DNA of 64,000 bases from Flavobacterium granuli (GCF_900129705.1 NZ_FQWO01000007.1:110564-174563); one strand, 5' to 3'. Positions 42,789 to 52,651 are shown, counted from the stretch's first letter. Numbers and translations are program-made. The notes: generated from the letters alone by a model not told the origin.

Positions 42789-42809
42789 TCAAAAATTAAA
42801 AACTTACAA

Positions 42810-44240
42810 ATGAAATCTTTTTTCTCTATATTTATTTCATCTTTTTTACTTTTAGTAAGCATCCAATCCTCGGCACAACATCAAGAAATTTCCGATAAAC
42901 CAACTGTTTGGAAAGAAAAAAGTGATGAAAAAATTGATTCCACATCGATTCTAAATGCTTTCAAAAACGGAAACTTCAGTGGTCATTTTCGCTATTTTTT
43001 CATGGCGACTAACAATGAAAGTGGCTTATCTGATTATTATGCCAATGCCCTTGGTGGCGGTGTGAAGTTTGAAACGGCCAAATTTCATAATTTTCAATTT
43101 GGTGTCAGCGGCTATTACATTTATGATATCGGTTCCTCTGATTTTTCTAAAAAAGACCCCGTAACCAATTTATCCAACAGATACGAAGTGGCGCTGTTTG
43201 ATTTTCAAAACGCGTCAAGTAAAGGTAATTTAAGCAGGTTAGAAGAATTGTATTTAAAATACAACTACAAAAATTCTAATGTAACCCTAGGAAAACAGTT
43301 ATTGAACACTTCTTTCATAAACCTACAGGATGGCAGAATGCGGCCTACAGAAGTGGATGGAATTTGGATCGATTATAATGAACTAAAAAAAACTAAAATT
43401 AATGTGGGTTACCTCTACGGAATTTCGCCACGAAGCACCATGAAATATTTTAGAGTTGGAGAATCCATAGGGATTTATCCAACTGGTGTGAATCCTGATG
43501 GAACAAAATCGGGTTATGCAGGAAATTTAGACAGCGATGGAATTTACATTGTTGGTGTACAAAATGAATCCATAAAAAATCTAAAAGCACTATTATGGAA
43601 TCAATACGCAGAAAATATATTCAATTCGGCATTGTTCCAAATGGATTATAAATACGATTTAAATCCAAACTCAAAATTACTTTTAGGTTTTCAGACGATA
43701 TACCAAAACTCTTTGAATTCTGGTGGTAATGAGGATCCCAGCAAAACTTATTTTGAAAAAAATGGCAATTCTCAAACTTTTGGAGGAAGATTAGGATGGC
43801 AAAATAAAAAAATAGAAATTACTTTAAATTACAACCGAATAACGGCTAAGGGAAGGTATTTAATGCCCCGAGAATGGGGACGAGACCCATTTTATACCTT
43901 TATGGCCAGAGAACGAAATGAAGGTTTTGGAGATGTACAAGCGGTAATGACCAAAATACAATATACGAATCCTAAAAAGACATTCAAATCTCATTTGGCG
44001 GTAGGTTATTTTGATTTACCTGATGTAAAAAACGTAGCAATGAATAAATACGGATTACCTTCTTATGTGCAGACTAATGCTGATGTTCGTTACCAATTTC
44101 AAGGAATTCTAAAAGGGTTTGATGCGCAATTATTGTATGTATACAAGTTCAATGTGGGAGAAACTTACGGGAATAAAAATTATATTTTCAATAAAACAAA
44201 TATGAGTAATATCAATTTCATACTCAATTTCAATTTCTAG
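42810..44240 (+). CDS. OprD-like outer membrane porin
   Basis: 476 residues from ATG 42810. Signal peptide (about 1-23, cut near SSAQ). Alternating strands, the phrase LEELYLKYNYKNSNVTLGKQ and the block ITAKGRYLMPREWGRDPFY follow the OprD/OprO-like porin pattern, and the protein ends in NFILNFNF, the aromatic C-terminal signal for barrel insertion. It is likely to let small anions such as thiosulfate or tetrathionate in, given the soxB and tsdA neighbourhood and the shared operator; this is inference. Confidence 0.8.
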   Translation: MKSFFSIFISSFLLLVSIQSSAQHQEISDKPTVWKEKSDEKIDSTSILNAFKNGNFSGHFRYFFMATNNESGLSDYYANALGGGVKFETAKFHNFQFGVSGYYIYDIGSSDFSKKDPVTNLSNRYEVALFDFQNASSKGNLSRLEELYLKYNYKNSNVTLGKQLLNTSFINLQDGRMRPTEVDGIWIDYNELKKTKINVGYLYGISPRSTMKYFRVGESIGIYPTGVNPDGTKSGYAGNLDSDGIYIVGVQNESIKNLKALLWNQYAENIFNSALFQMDYKYDLNPNSKLLLGFQTIYQNSLNSGGNEDPSKTYFEKNGNSQTFGGRLGWQNKKIEITLNYNRITAKGRYLMPREWGRDPFYTFMARERNEGFGDVQAVMTKIQYTNPKKTFKSHLAVGYFDLPDVKNVAMNKYGLPSYVQTNADVRYQFQGILKGFDAQLLYVYKFNVGETYGNKNYIFNKTNMSNINFILNFNF

Positions 44241-44251
44241 TCTGTAGACTA
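44238..44251. other. Small palindrome joining two convergent stop codons
   Basis: TAGTC-TGTA-GACTA. The stop of the porin gene is in the left arm and that of the LytTR gene in the right arm. It could be a weak bidirectional terminator. Confidence 0.35.
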
Positions 44252-44941
44252 TTTTAGATTTAATCGCTCCGTCAATGCCCTTCTATAAGTAATACCCACC
44301 GGGATTTTCTCGTTATTGATGATGACCATATTCCGCTCCCAATCCTTAATTTTAGCAATGGCTACAATATAGGATTTATGAACTCGCATGAAAAGTTCCG
44401 AAGAAAGACTATTTTCCAGTTCATTTGTCGTCATCGAAGCAAGATAAACTTTTTTTAACGTAAAAATTTTGACATAATTACCGCAGCTTTGGGCAAAAAG
44501 AATGTCATTTACATTCAAATCGAGTATAAATCCATCAATTTTTACTGCAATAATCGGATTTATTATTTCGGCCTTTTCATCAGCATAAGCGGAAAAGAAG
44601 CGCTCCATAGATATCAAAAAACGCGGAAAATAAAGGGGCTTCAATAGATAATCAAAAACACCGAATTCATAACTTTCCAATGCAAATTCTGAATATGCTG
44701 TGGTCAAAATTGTTTTGGGTGGATCTGTCAAGGTTCGTAAAAGTTCCAGTCCGCTAATCTCAGGCATATCAATATCCAAAAACATCAGATCAACTGGATT
44801 CGACCGAAGATAATTTAAAGCTTCAATACTGTTGTAACACTGCTGCACCAGCTCCAACTGCGGGTTTTGGCTGATATAGTTCACCAACACATAATGCGCA
44901 GCAGGTTCATCATCAACAATAATACATTTTCTTACGGTCAT
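44249..44941 (-). CDS. LytTR-family response regulator
   Basis: 230 residues. Receiver domain with DDE at 10-12 and phosphoacceptor D56 (FLDIDMP). The C-terminal LytTR DNA-binding domain (about 135-230) has SLSSELFMRVHKSYIVAI and the closing RRALTERLNLK. The start overlaps the end of the kinase gene. A direct-repeat target is present in the intergenic region next to the kinase gene (46040-46073), consistent with LytTR binding. Confidence 0.92.
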   Translation of the reverse strand: MTVRKCIIVDDEPAAHYVLVNYISQNPQLELVQQCYNSIEALNYLRSNPVDLMFLDIDMPEISGLELLRTLTDPPKTILTTAYSEFALESYEFGVFDYLLKPLYFPRFLISMERFFSAYADEKAEIINPIIAVKIDGFILDLNVNDILFAQSCGNYVKIFTLKKVYLASMTTNELENSLSSELFMRVHKSYIVAIAKIKDWERNMVIINNEKIPVGITYRRALTERLNLK

Positions 44942-45969
44942 GTTTGGCGGAGTTCAATTACTAAATTAACGGTATACTCTTGGTCGTTATGAGTAATTTC
45001 AAGTTGGTGTTTTTTCGGATATACAATTTCCAATCTTTCTCTAGTATTTTTCAGACCAATTTTGGTAGAAACCACTTCTTTTTTATGGTGAGGAACCGAA
45101 TTGGCTACTTTCAAATGCAATTTTCCTTTGATCACCTTTATATGAATAGTTACAAAACACTTTTCGATGGTAGCGGTGCCATGCTTAAAAGCGTTTTCAA
45201 TAAAAGTGATTAAAACCATCGGTGCAATTTCATACTTTCCTTCCTGATTGCATTCGTAATCAAAATCAATACGGCAGCGGTAACCTACTCTTTCTTTTTC
45301 CAGCTGGATGTAACTGGAAATAAAAGTGATTTCATTTTCTAATGAAACGAATTCTTTGTTCCCCAGCTCTACCTGATACCGCATCAGCTGCGACACTTCC
45401 ATAATCATTTCCGAAGTGCGTTCCGGATATTGAAGGCTGATTCCGTAAAGTGTATTCATCGTATTGAACAAAAAATGGGGATTAAACTGGTTCTTTAATG
45501 CATTAAGCTGAACTTGATTGGACAACAATACTTTGTTGGCTTCTTTTTTTTGTGCTCGGTAATGATCTAAAATCTGTATGGTTCCCAAAATACAAACCAG
45601 CGTTCCAGTCAGGGTAGCAAACTGAAACTGATACGTTTTTTGATGGGAAGATTTGTATAAAAAGCAATTTTTGTAAATAAACTCGGTTGAAACTTGATAT
45701 AAAAAGACCGTAAAAAATGCTATTAACCCAACGGTAAGAATTATATATAATACTGGCTGGTGTTTTTTTAATAAAACCGGAAGCAGAAAAACACGATTGA
45801 GCTGGGCATGAAAATACAGCACAAAAAAATAAAGCAAACCGTTACTAAAACCTTTCCAACTTTGTATGAAAACCCAGTCGTTGAGTGTAAAAAGGATAAA
45901 AGAAAAGACCAAAATAGCCATTTCCTGCTCCCATTTATTTTCTAAAATCGGTTTAAATCTCCATTTCAT
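44938..45969 (-). CDS. Sensor histidine kinase of the LytS/YehU type
   Basis: 343 residues. Four membrane helices (about 17-34, 42-60, 72-92, 116-134) form a sensor without a periplasmic domain. The His_kinase motif LKNQFNPHFLFNTMNTLY has phosphoacceptor H165, followed by an HATPase domain with ENAFKHG and GLKNTRERL. A partial copy of this gene lies at 61202-61645. The pair is divergent from the RND operon at 46133. Confidence 0.92.
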   Translation of the reverse strand: MKWRFKPILENKWEQEMAILVFSFILFTLNDWVFIQSWKGFSNGLLYFFVLYFHAQLNRVFLLPVLLKKHQPVLYIILTVGLIAFFTVFLYQVSTEFIYKNCFLYKSSHQKTYQFQFATLTGTLVCILGTIQILDHYRAQKKEANKVLLSNQVQLNALKNQFNPHFLFNTMNTLYGISLQYPERTSEMIMEVSQLMRYQVELGNKEFVSLENEITFISSYIQLEKERVGYRCRIDFDYECNQEGKYEIAPMVLITFIENAFKHGTATIEKCFVTIHIKVIKGKLHLKVANSVPHHKKEVVSTKIGLKNTRERLEIVYPKKHQLEITHNDQEYTVNLVIELRQT

Positions 45970-46039
45970 TGCTCTTTAATTAAAGTATCAAAGGAACGAC
46001 ATATAATTTGAATAGGCACCGATTGAGTGACCAATTCAA

Positions 46040-46105
46040 TTCGTCATTTATAAAAAGTGTTCGTCATTTATAACCGTCCAAAAAGAAGTACTCCGGCTAG
46101 TTTTG
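46040..46105 (+). promoter_or_regulatory. LytTR-type direct repeats and promoter of the RND-1 operon
   Basis: Two exact 14-bp direct repeats, TTCGTCATTTATAA, at 46040-46053 and 46060-46073, 20 bp apart start to start (two turns of the helix). The -7 box TAGTTTTG (46098-46105) follows. The spacing suits the LytTR regulator next to it. Real ATG is 46133, not the upstream 46103. Confidence 0.7.
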
Positions 46106-46132
46106 CATTTCAAATTTATTCATAATTTAATA

Positions 46133-47518
46133 ATGAAAACAAAAAAACTAACCCTTTTTCTATTTCTGGTTTTCTTTTCTCAGGGTTTTTCTCAGACGCT
46201 TCCGCTAAAAGAGGCTTTGGAAACCGGAATTTCCAATTTCGGAACAATAAAAGCAAAAAGCAACTATGTCGATGCTTCCAAAGAAACGATCAAACACGTT
46301 CGCAGAGAATATCTGCCCAATGTTATGCTCTCTGGACAACAGGATTTTGGAACCGTTAACGGTCAAAACGGACCGCTTTATGGTTTTGGGGGACTCGGAG
46401 TGGCTTCTTCGGGACTTCCTTTAGAAAAGCAAAATTGGAATGCGGCCTTCGGTGCTTTATATCTGGTCAATGTCAATTGGGATTTTTTCACTTTTGGGAG
46501 AATGAAACAAAAAATCAATCTGTCCAAAGCGGATTCCCAGCGTTACGAAAAAGATCTGAATCAGGAAAAATTCCAGCATAAAATTAAAATTGCCGCTGCT
46601 TACCTCAACTTATTGGCGAGTCAGCGATTGTTGATTTCCCAAAGAAAAAATCTGGAACGCGCTAGGATCTTTCAGCATATTGCTGCAGTCAGAGTAAAAA
46701 ACGGACTCTTGGCCGGAGTAGATTCTACATTGGCTTCCGCCGAAGTTTCCCGATCCAAAATCACACTGAATCAGGTGAAAGACCACGTGAAGGAACAAAA
46801 CAACAAACTCATCGCGCTGATGGGCGTTTCCATACAGGATTTTGTGCTCGACACTACTTTTGTCACGACAATACCAAAGGCAATACTGTCGCAGGAAACC
46901 TCAAATGAAAGTTTGAATCCGATATTGGAATATCATAAAAGCAGGGTAGCTTTCAGCGAACAACAGCTTCGTCTTTTTAAAAAGGAATACTATCCCACCT
47001 TCAGTTTATTTGGAATATACCAGGCCCGGGCTTCCGGATTTAACTACGATTATGCCGCAAATCAGAACTCTTTTTCCCAAAATTATTTAGACGGTATTGA
47101 TCCTTCAAGACAAAATTATCTGTTCGGAGTTGGTGTTACTTGGAACCTGACCACTATTGCTCGGGTGAGCAAAAAAGTAAGTGCCCAGAAATTGATTTCC
47201 GAAGGTTTACAGGAAGAATACAAAGTAATCGACCACCAATTAAAAATTCAGTCGGATGCGGCTGATGCCAAGATGCAATATGCTTTGGAAAATTATGTTG
47301 AAGCTCCAAAACAGGTTCAAGCCGCACAACGGGCCTATTTGCAGAAAACTACTTTGTATAAAAACGGAATGACCAATCTCCTCGATGTTACACAGACTTT
47401 ATACACATTGAACCGCGCAGAAACTGACCGTGATATTATTTACACCAATGTCTGGCAATCGCTTTTGATGAAAGCGGCAGCCACAGGAGATTTTGACTTA
47501 TTTATGAATGAATTTTAA
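46133..47518 (+). CDS. TolC-family outer membrane protein of RND-1
   Basis: 461 residues from ATG 46133. Signal peptide (1-20, GFSQ). The pattern of the outer membrane efflux family repeats: LLASQRLLISQRKN and later TTLYKNGMTNLLDVTQTLYTLNRAE. The -7 box at 46098-46105 makes the earlier start at 46103 impossible. It is the first gene of the RND-1 operon under the direct-repeat promoter. Confidence 0.9.
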   Translation: MKTKKLTLFLFLVFFSQGFSQTLPLKEALETGISNFGTIKAKSNYVDASKETIKHVRREYLPNVMLSGQQDFGTVNGQNGPLYGFGGLGVASSGLPLEKQNWNAAFGALYLVNVNWDFFTFGRMKQKINLSKADSQRYEKDLNQEKFQHKIKIAAAYLNLLASQRLLISQRKNLERARIFQHIAAVRVKNGLLAGVDSTLASAEVSRSKITLNQVKDHVKEQNNKLIALMGVSIQDFVLDTTFVTTIPKAILSQETSNESLNPILEYHKSRVAFSEQQLRLFKKEYYPTFSLFGIYQARASGFNYDYAANQNSFSQNYLDGIDPSRQNYLFGVGVTWNLTTIARVSKKVSAQKLISEGLQEEYKVIDHQLKIQSDAADAKMQYALENYVEAPKQVQAAQRAYLQKTTLYKNGMTNLLDVTQTLYTLNRAETDRDIIYTNVWQSLLMKAAATGDFDLFMNEF

Positions 47519-47530
47519 TTATTTAAAACA

Positions 47531-50500
47531 ATGAATTTAATACGTTTTGCCCTTCGCAAACCCATCTCGATAATGGTTTTGGTTGCCGGATTATTCTTTT
47601 TCGGAATTGGTGCCGTCCGTGATATCAAAGTGGACATTCTGCCCGAAATGAATCTTCCCGTTATCTATTTGGCCCACTCCTTTGCGGGTTACACGCCCAA
47701 TCAGATGGAATCCTATTTCGCCAAAAATTATGTCAATGTAATGATTTTAGCCAATGGTGTAAAAGATATCGAGACCAAGAATATTCAGGGACTCACACTG
47801 ATGAAAGTGACCTATTATGAAGGTACTAATATGGCTCAGGCCGCTTCTGAAATCAGTGCGTTGTCCAACAGAATTCAGTCCAGATTTCCTCCGGGTTCCC
47901 AGCCTCCGTTTATTATTCGGTTTGATGCTTCCTCGTTACCCATCGGTCAATTGGTTTTGAGCAGTAAAACCCGTTCTAATAATGAACTTCAGGATTTGGC
48001 AAACGTGTATGTTAGGGCTTCGTTCACGGCTATTCCGGGATTGTTGTCACCTCCACCTTTTGGTGGAAGCCCCAGAACTATTGAAATTAATGTAGATCCT
48101 GATTTGCTTCGTTCGCATCAGCTGACAGCAGACCAAATTGTGGAAGCCATCCGTACCAACAATCAAACGGCTCCTTCGGGAAACCTGAGAATTGGAGATA
48201 TCAACTACATTATCCCTACAAACAATACCATTAAAGAAGTCAAGGATTTTGAAAAAATACCGTTGTTCAAAGGCGGTGTCCAGAATTTATATCTTGGCGA
48301 TGTGGCTCAGGTAAAAGATGGCGCCGATATTACTGCAGGATACGCTTTGGTCAATGGAAAGCGTTCCGTTTATATCAGTATTGCCAAAGCCGGTGATGCA
48401 TCGACTTGGGATGTTGTTCAAAAATTAAAATCACAACTCCCAAAAATCCAGAGTACATTACCTGATGATGTCACACTATCGTATGAATTTGACCAGTCGG
48501 TTCATGTGATTAATTCCCTGAAAAGTTTAATTATCGAAGGAATAATTGGTGCCGTTCTTACAGGGCTGATGGTTTTATTGTTCCTTGGAGATCGAAGAGC
48601 AGCATTGATTGTCATACTTACTATACCCATTGCGATTATTTCTGGTGTGTTATTCTTAAAACTATTTGGGCAAACCATCAATCTGATGTCTTTAAGCGGC
48701 TTGGCTCTTGCTATTGGAATCTTGGTTGATGAAAGTACGGTAACCATCGAGAATATCCACCAACATTTGGATATGGGCAAACCCAAAGCCTTGGCTATTT
48801 GGAATGCCTGTAAAGAAATAGCTTTGCCCAAGTTGTTAATCCTGCTGTGTATTCTGGCCGTCTTTGCACCTGCATTTACGATGACCGGAATTCCCGGTGC
48901 GTTGTTTCTGCCATTGGCATTAGCGATTGGATTTTCGATGATTGTGTCTTTTTTACTTTCGCAAACCTTTGTTCCGGTGATGGCCAACTGGCTGATGAAA
49001 GCGCATCCAAAAAAAGCGCATCCGTCGAATATTACCGATGATGAAGCGGAGTTTAATGCGTCAGGACTGACGATAGCATCCGAAGAAGACACTTTTGACC
49101 AGAAAAAAATCCTTGTTCAAAGAGCCGATTTTAACAATGATGGCAAAATCAACTTTTTTGAACGATTCAGAAACCGATACATGCGATTCATCAATCGGCT
49201 TTTTAACTATAAAAAACCGGTTACACTGGTATATCTTTTCCTATCGGCCTGTTTAGTGTTACTACTGTTGAATACTATCGGGCAGGATGTTTTTCCTAAA
49301 GTCAATTCAAGTCAATTCCAATTGAGACTGCGGGCGCCGGATGGAACCCGTTTGGAAAGTACCGAAGATAAAGCAATAATGGTGCTCAACGAACTAGAAA
49401 AAATGATTGGCAAAGAACACGTCGCCATATCCTCCGTTTATGTGGGTCAGCATCCCGCCATATTTTCCGTTTCACCCATTTATTTGTTTACTGCCGGACC
49501 TCACGAGGCGGTTTTCCAAATTGGTTTGAAAGACTATCATGTGGATATGGATGTTTTCAAAGATGAATTCCGTCAGCGCATTAAAAAAATATTACCCGAT
49601 GTCAAAATTTCTTTCGAACCTATCGAACTTACGGACAAAGTGCTGAGCCAGGGTTCCCCTACTCCAATTGAAATCAGGATAGCCGGAAAAAATAAAAAGC
49701 GAAATGAAGCCTATGCCAAGAAACTCATCGCAAAACTGAATAAAATTGACTATTTGAGAGACATTCAGATTGCCCAACCCATCAAATATCCAGCGCTGGA
49801 CATTACTATTGACAGAACTCGTGCCGCTCAATTAGGAATTGACATGAACGACATTTCGCGTTCCCTGATTGCTTCCACTTCTTCGTCCCAATATACCGAA
49901 AAGAATATCTGGGTAGATGAAAAAGCTGGGTTCTCCTATAACGTTCAGGTTCAGGTACCTTTAAACAAAATGAAAAGTGAAAATGATCTGAAAGAAATTC
50001 CGTTGCTGAAGAATGCATCCCGTCCGGTTTTAAGTGATGTAGCCACGATTACCCCCTCTTTTACATATGGGGAAAACGACAATATTGGTGCCATGCCTTA
50101 TATTTCAGTGACCGCAAATATGGATCATGTTGATTTGGGAACCGCTTCCAAAGCTGTTCAGCAAAGCATTGACTCTCTTGGGGAACTTCCCAGAGGATTG
50201 TTCATAGAGCAAATTGGTTTAAGCACGGTTTTAAAGGAAACCATGAGCAGTCTGCAGACTGGTTTATTGATTGCCATTATGGTAATTTTCCTGATGCTTG
50301 CTGCAAATTTTCAGTCTTTCAAAATTTCATTGGTCATCTTAACTACGGTTCCTGCCGTTGTTTTAGGTTCTTTGTTGCTACTTGTGATTACAGGTTCTAC
50401 TTTGAATTTACAATCGTACATGGGAATTATTATGTCGGTGGGTGTTTCTATTGCCAATGCCGTTCTAATCATCACCAATGCAGAACAGCTGCGAAAACAC

Positions 50501-50815
50501 AATGGCAATGCGTTACAATCGGCACGTGAAGCTGCTTCGTTAAGGCTCCGTCCCATTATCATGACCAGTATTGCCATGATTGCCGGAATGCTCCCGATGG
50601 CCATTGGACACGGTGAAGGCGGCGATCAGATTTCCCCGCTAGGAAGAGCCGTGATTGGCGGATTGGTATTTTCCACCTTTACAGTACTTCTTATTTTACC
50701 GCTCATTTTCGCCTGGGCAATGGGTAAAACTCCGGTACACTCTTTATCCTTAGATCCAGAAGACAAGGAAAGCCAACATTATATCTCATCTTTACACCCT
50801 CAAAATGAAAAATAA
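47531..50815 (+). CDS. RND efflux pump permease (RND-1), with an EF-hand loop
   Basis: 1094 residues with the usual twelve helices and two large periplasmic loops. The TM4 region GILVDESTVTIENIHQH has Asp and Glu in place of the Asp-Asp of HAE pumps. The link between the two halves (about 495-555) is longer than usual and holds DFNNDGKINFFE (residues 533-544), a perfect 12-residue EF-hand pattern with D1, N3, D5, G6, I8, E12. It is cytoplasmic by topology. The gene ends 11 bp inside the next gene. Pump substrate unknown. Confidence 0.9.
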   Translation: MNLIRFALRKPISIMVLVAGLFFFGIGAVRDIKVDILPEMNLPVIYLAHSFAGYTPNQMESYFAKNYVNVMILANGVKDIETKNIQGLTLMKVTYYEGTNMAQAASEISALSNRIQSRFPPGSQPPFIIRFDASSLPIGQLVLSSKTRSNNELQDLANVYVRASFTAIPGLLSPPPFGGSPRTIEINVDPDLLRSHQLTADQIVEAIRTNNQTAPSGNLRIGDINYIIPTNNTIKEVKDFEKIPLFKGGVQNLYLGDVAQVKDGADITAGYALVNGKRSVYISIAKAGDASTWDVVQKLKSQLPKIQSTLPDDVTLSYEFDQSVHVINSLKSLIIEGIIGAVLTGLMVLLFLGDRRAALIVILTIPIAIISGVLFLKLFGQTINLMSLSGLALAIGILVDESTVTIENIHQHLDMGKPKALAIWNACKEIALPKLLILLCILAVFAPAFTMTGIPGALFLPLALAIGFSMIVSFLLSQTFVPVMANWLMKAHPKKAHPSNITDDEAEFNASGLTIASEEDTFDQKKILVQRADFNNDGKINFFERFRNRYMRFINRLFNYKKPVTLVYLFLSACLVLLLLNTIGQDVFPKVNSSQFQLRLRAPDGTRLESTEDKAIMVLNELEKMIGKEHVAISSVYVGQHPAIFSVSPIYLFTAGPHEAVFQIGLKDYHVDMDVFKDEFRQRIKKILPDVKISFEPIELTDKVLSQGSPTPIEIRIAGKNKKRNEAYAKKLIAKLNKIDYLRDIQIAQPIKYPALDITIDRTRAAQLGIDMNDISRSLIASTSSSQYTEKNIWVDEKAGFSYNVQVQVPLNKMKSENDLKEIPLLKNASRPVLSDVATITPSFTYGENDNIGAMPYISVTANMDHVDLGTASKAVQQSIDSLGELPRGLFIEQIGLSTVLKETMSSLQTGLLIAIMVIFLMLAANFQSFKISLVILTTVPAVVLGSLLLLVITGSTLNLQSYMGIIMSVGVSIANAVLIITNAEQLRKHNGNALQSAREAASLRLRPIIMTSIAMIAGMLPMAIGHGEGGDQISPLGRAVIGGLVFSTFTVLLILPLIFAWAMGKTPVHSLSLDPEDKESQHYISSLHPQNEK

Positions 50816-51896
50816 TTTATTTAAAATATCGTTTCTGTTTGTAGTCCTGACCACTGTTTTAACTGCCTGCAATACTTCTGAAAAGAAAGAAATTGCCGCT
50901 GTAGAAACCGCTCCGATTATCGAAACCTTTACCATCAGTAGAGAAAAATTAGCTACCGAACTCCGCATTCCGGCAGAACTGACCGGTTTCCAACAAGTGG
51001 ATATTTATGCCAAAGTGAGCAGTTTTGTCAAAGAACTGAAAGTTGATATTGGCTCGCAGGTTAAGAAAGGGCAGTTATTACTAATTTTAGAAGCGCCTGA
51101 AATCAGTTCACAATTGGCGGCAGCTCAATCCAGACAACTTTCGCAAAAAGCCATTTATACGGCAAGCAAAAGCACTTTCGACAGGCTTTTTGAAACCAGC
51201 AAAATAGAAGGAACGATTTCCAAAAATGATCTGGAACAGGCTGCAGCCCGCAAAAATTCAGATTATGCCCAATATCAGGCAACCCAAGCCGCTTATAAAG
51301 AAATTGCGATTATGAAAAGCTATCTGTTAATCCGCGCGCCTTTTGACGGAGTCATCTCGGCCAGGAATGTAAATCCGGGTACCTTTGTTGGATCTTCCGG
51401 AAAAGGATCGGAATCCCCTTTGTTTACGCTTCAGCAACAAAGTAAATTGCGTTTGTCGGTCTTTGTACCTGAGATGTATACCGGGTATCTGACAGTTGAT
51501 GACGAACTAATTTTTAGCGTAAAATCAATCAACAACGAGACCTTTCGTGCCAAAATAGCTCGTATGTCCGGCGCTTTAGACAGCAGGCTTCGATCCGAAC
51601 GTGTGGAACTGGATGTTGTGAATACCTCTAAAAAACTGTTGCCAGGAATGGTCGCCGAAGTACTCATGCCCTTACAATCAAAAGACAACAATTATGTAGT
51701 ACCCAAATCAGCTGTGGTGACTTCCAGTGATGGTGTCTATGTATTTATAGTAGAGAATAATAAAATGAAAAGAACAGCCGTTCAGAAAGGCCGAGAATTG
51801 GAAAAACGCGTTGAAATTTTTGGAAATATTCCTGAAAATTCGATACTGGTAAAAGTAGCTTCAGAAGAAATGAAAGACGGTACGGCGGTAAAGTAA
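50805..51896 (+). CDS. Membrane fusion protein of RND-1, lipoprotein
   Basis: 363 residues. Lipobox LTACNTSE (about Cys22). A lipoyl-like part with KELKVDIGSQVKKGQLLLILEAPE, a helical hairpin (about 105-165), IRAPFDGVISARNVNPGTFVG and a barrel domain make it a HlyD/AcrA-type adaptor. It overlaps the permease by 11 bp and is the last gene of the operon. Confidence 0.9.
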   Translation: MKNNLFKISFLFVVLTTVLTACNTSEKKEIAAVETAPIIETFTISREKLATELRIPAELTGFQQVDIYAKVSSFVKELKVDIGSQVKKGQLLLILEAPEISSQLAAAQSRQLSQKAIYTASKSTFDRLFETSKIEGTISKNDLEQAAARKNSDYAQYQATQAAYKEIAIMKSYLLIRAPFDGVISARNVNPGTFVGSSGKGSESPLFTLQQQSKLRLSVFVPEMYTGYLTVDDELIFSVKSINNETFRAKIARMSGALDSRLRSERVELDVVNTSKKLLPGMVAEVLMPLQSKDNNYVVPKSAVVTSSDGVYVFIVENNKMKRTAVQKGRELEKRVEIFGNIPENSILVKVASEEMKDGTAVK

Positions 51897-51958
51897 TCAA
51901 AAATAAATTTGTAATAATTGAAAAATCACATCCATTATCTTTGAACCCGTCCAATTAT

Positions 51959-51999
51959 AAACAAAATGAGCCCGATGCAATATCGAGCTCATTTTGTTT
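51959..51999. terminator. Bidirectional terminator between two convergent RND operons
   Basis: Perfect 13-bp inverted repeat AAACAAAATGAGC / GCTCATTTTGTTT with a 15-nt loop. It is T-rich in both directions and serves the two operons that face each other. Confidence 0.8.
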
Positions 52000-52077
52000 A
52001 AATTAATTGCAAATTTTTCCAGACTTTAGGTTTCCTTCATATTAGCATTCCATTTTATACAGTGATTGAATTGCTTA

Positions 52078-52263
52078 TTAATCTTTTACTCCTAGTTTTT
52101 CTAATATAGTATCCATCAAACACCATTTGCTGATAGAAGACTGTAATAAATTGGCTCCTACAAAAGTGGTAAACCACAACCAGTTCTGGTTGACATAGAT
52201 TGCCAAAAGTAAACTGATTAATATAAAACTCCCGGCTACGGCTCTTACAATTCTGTTTTTCAT
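52078..52263 (-). CDS. DUF2892 (YgaP-like) membrane protein
   Basis: 61 residues. KNRIVRAVAGSFILISLLLAI, a second helix and LQSSISKWCLMDTILEKLGV match DUF2892. A second family member is at 31181, also under a class II site. Last gene of the RND-2 operon. Confidence 0.87.
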   Translation of the reverse strand: MKNRIVRAVAGSFILISLLLAIYVNQNWLWFTTFVGANLLQSSISKWCLMDTILEKLGVKD

Positions 52264-52275
52264 TATTCTTTATTT

Positions 52276-52581
52276 TTAAATTGATTTTTCGATATTTAGA
52301 ACAGCAACATGTATTTTTGATAACGTTTCTTGCTTTTCATTAAATTCGGTAATCAAATCAAATAGTTTGTCTACGTTATCTTTTTTTACAAAAGCATAAA
52401 ATAATATCGATTCGGTTTCATTTAATTCTGCCGAAAACCAATTGCTTTCTATAGCTTCTTCAGAAATATCATTAAAGCCTTTAACCTCTTTATACGTGAA
52501 GGTTTTTACATTGGCCTGTTTCAGCATTTGTTTGATGTCTTTTTCAAATGCTATGACTGCAGTTATAATCAGTAGTTTCAT
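52276..52581 (-). CDS. Small P-II-like protein of RND-2 operon
   Basis: 101 residues. The beta-alpha-beta pattern MKLLIITAVIAFEKDIKQMLKQANV, then ESILFYAFVKKDNVDKLFDLI, resembles a single P-II-type (ferredoxin-like) fold. The canonical T-loop region is replaced by TYKEVKGFNDISEEAI. Such proteins are found with metal RND genes and may sense a metal or nucleotide. It lies between the permease and DUF2892. Confidence 0.65.
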   Translation of the reverse strand: MKLLIITAVIAFEKDIKQMLKQANVKTFTYKEVKGFNDISEEAIESNWFSAELNETESILFYAFVKKDNVDKLFDLITEFNEKQETLSKIHVAVLNIEKSI

Positions 52582-52651
52582 TTTTGTTTTGTTGTTTAAA
52601 GTTCCAAGTTTAAGATTCTGGTTTCAAAACCTTAAACTTTACACCATTTTT

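Noticed and set aside
42735..42809. Upstream in-frame start of the porin gene
   Set aside because: It would begin ahead of the operator and the -7 box; the ATG at 42810 is followed by a normal signal peptide.
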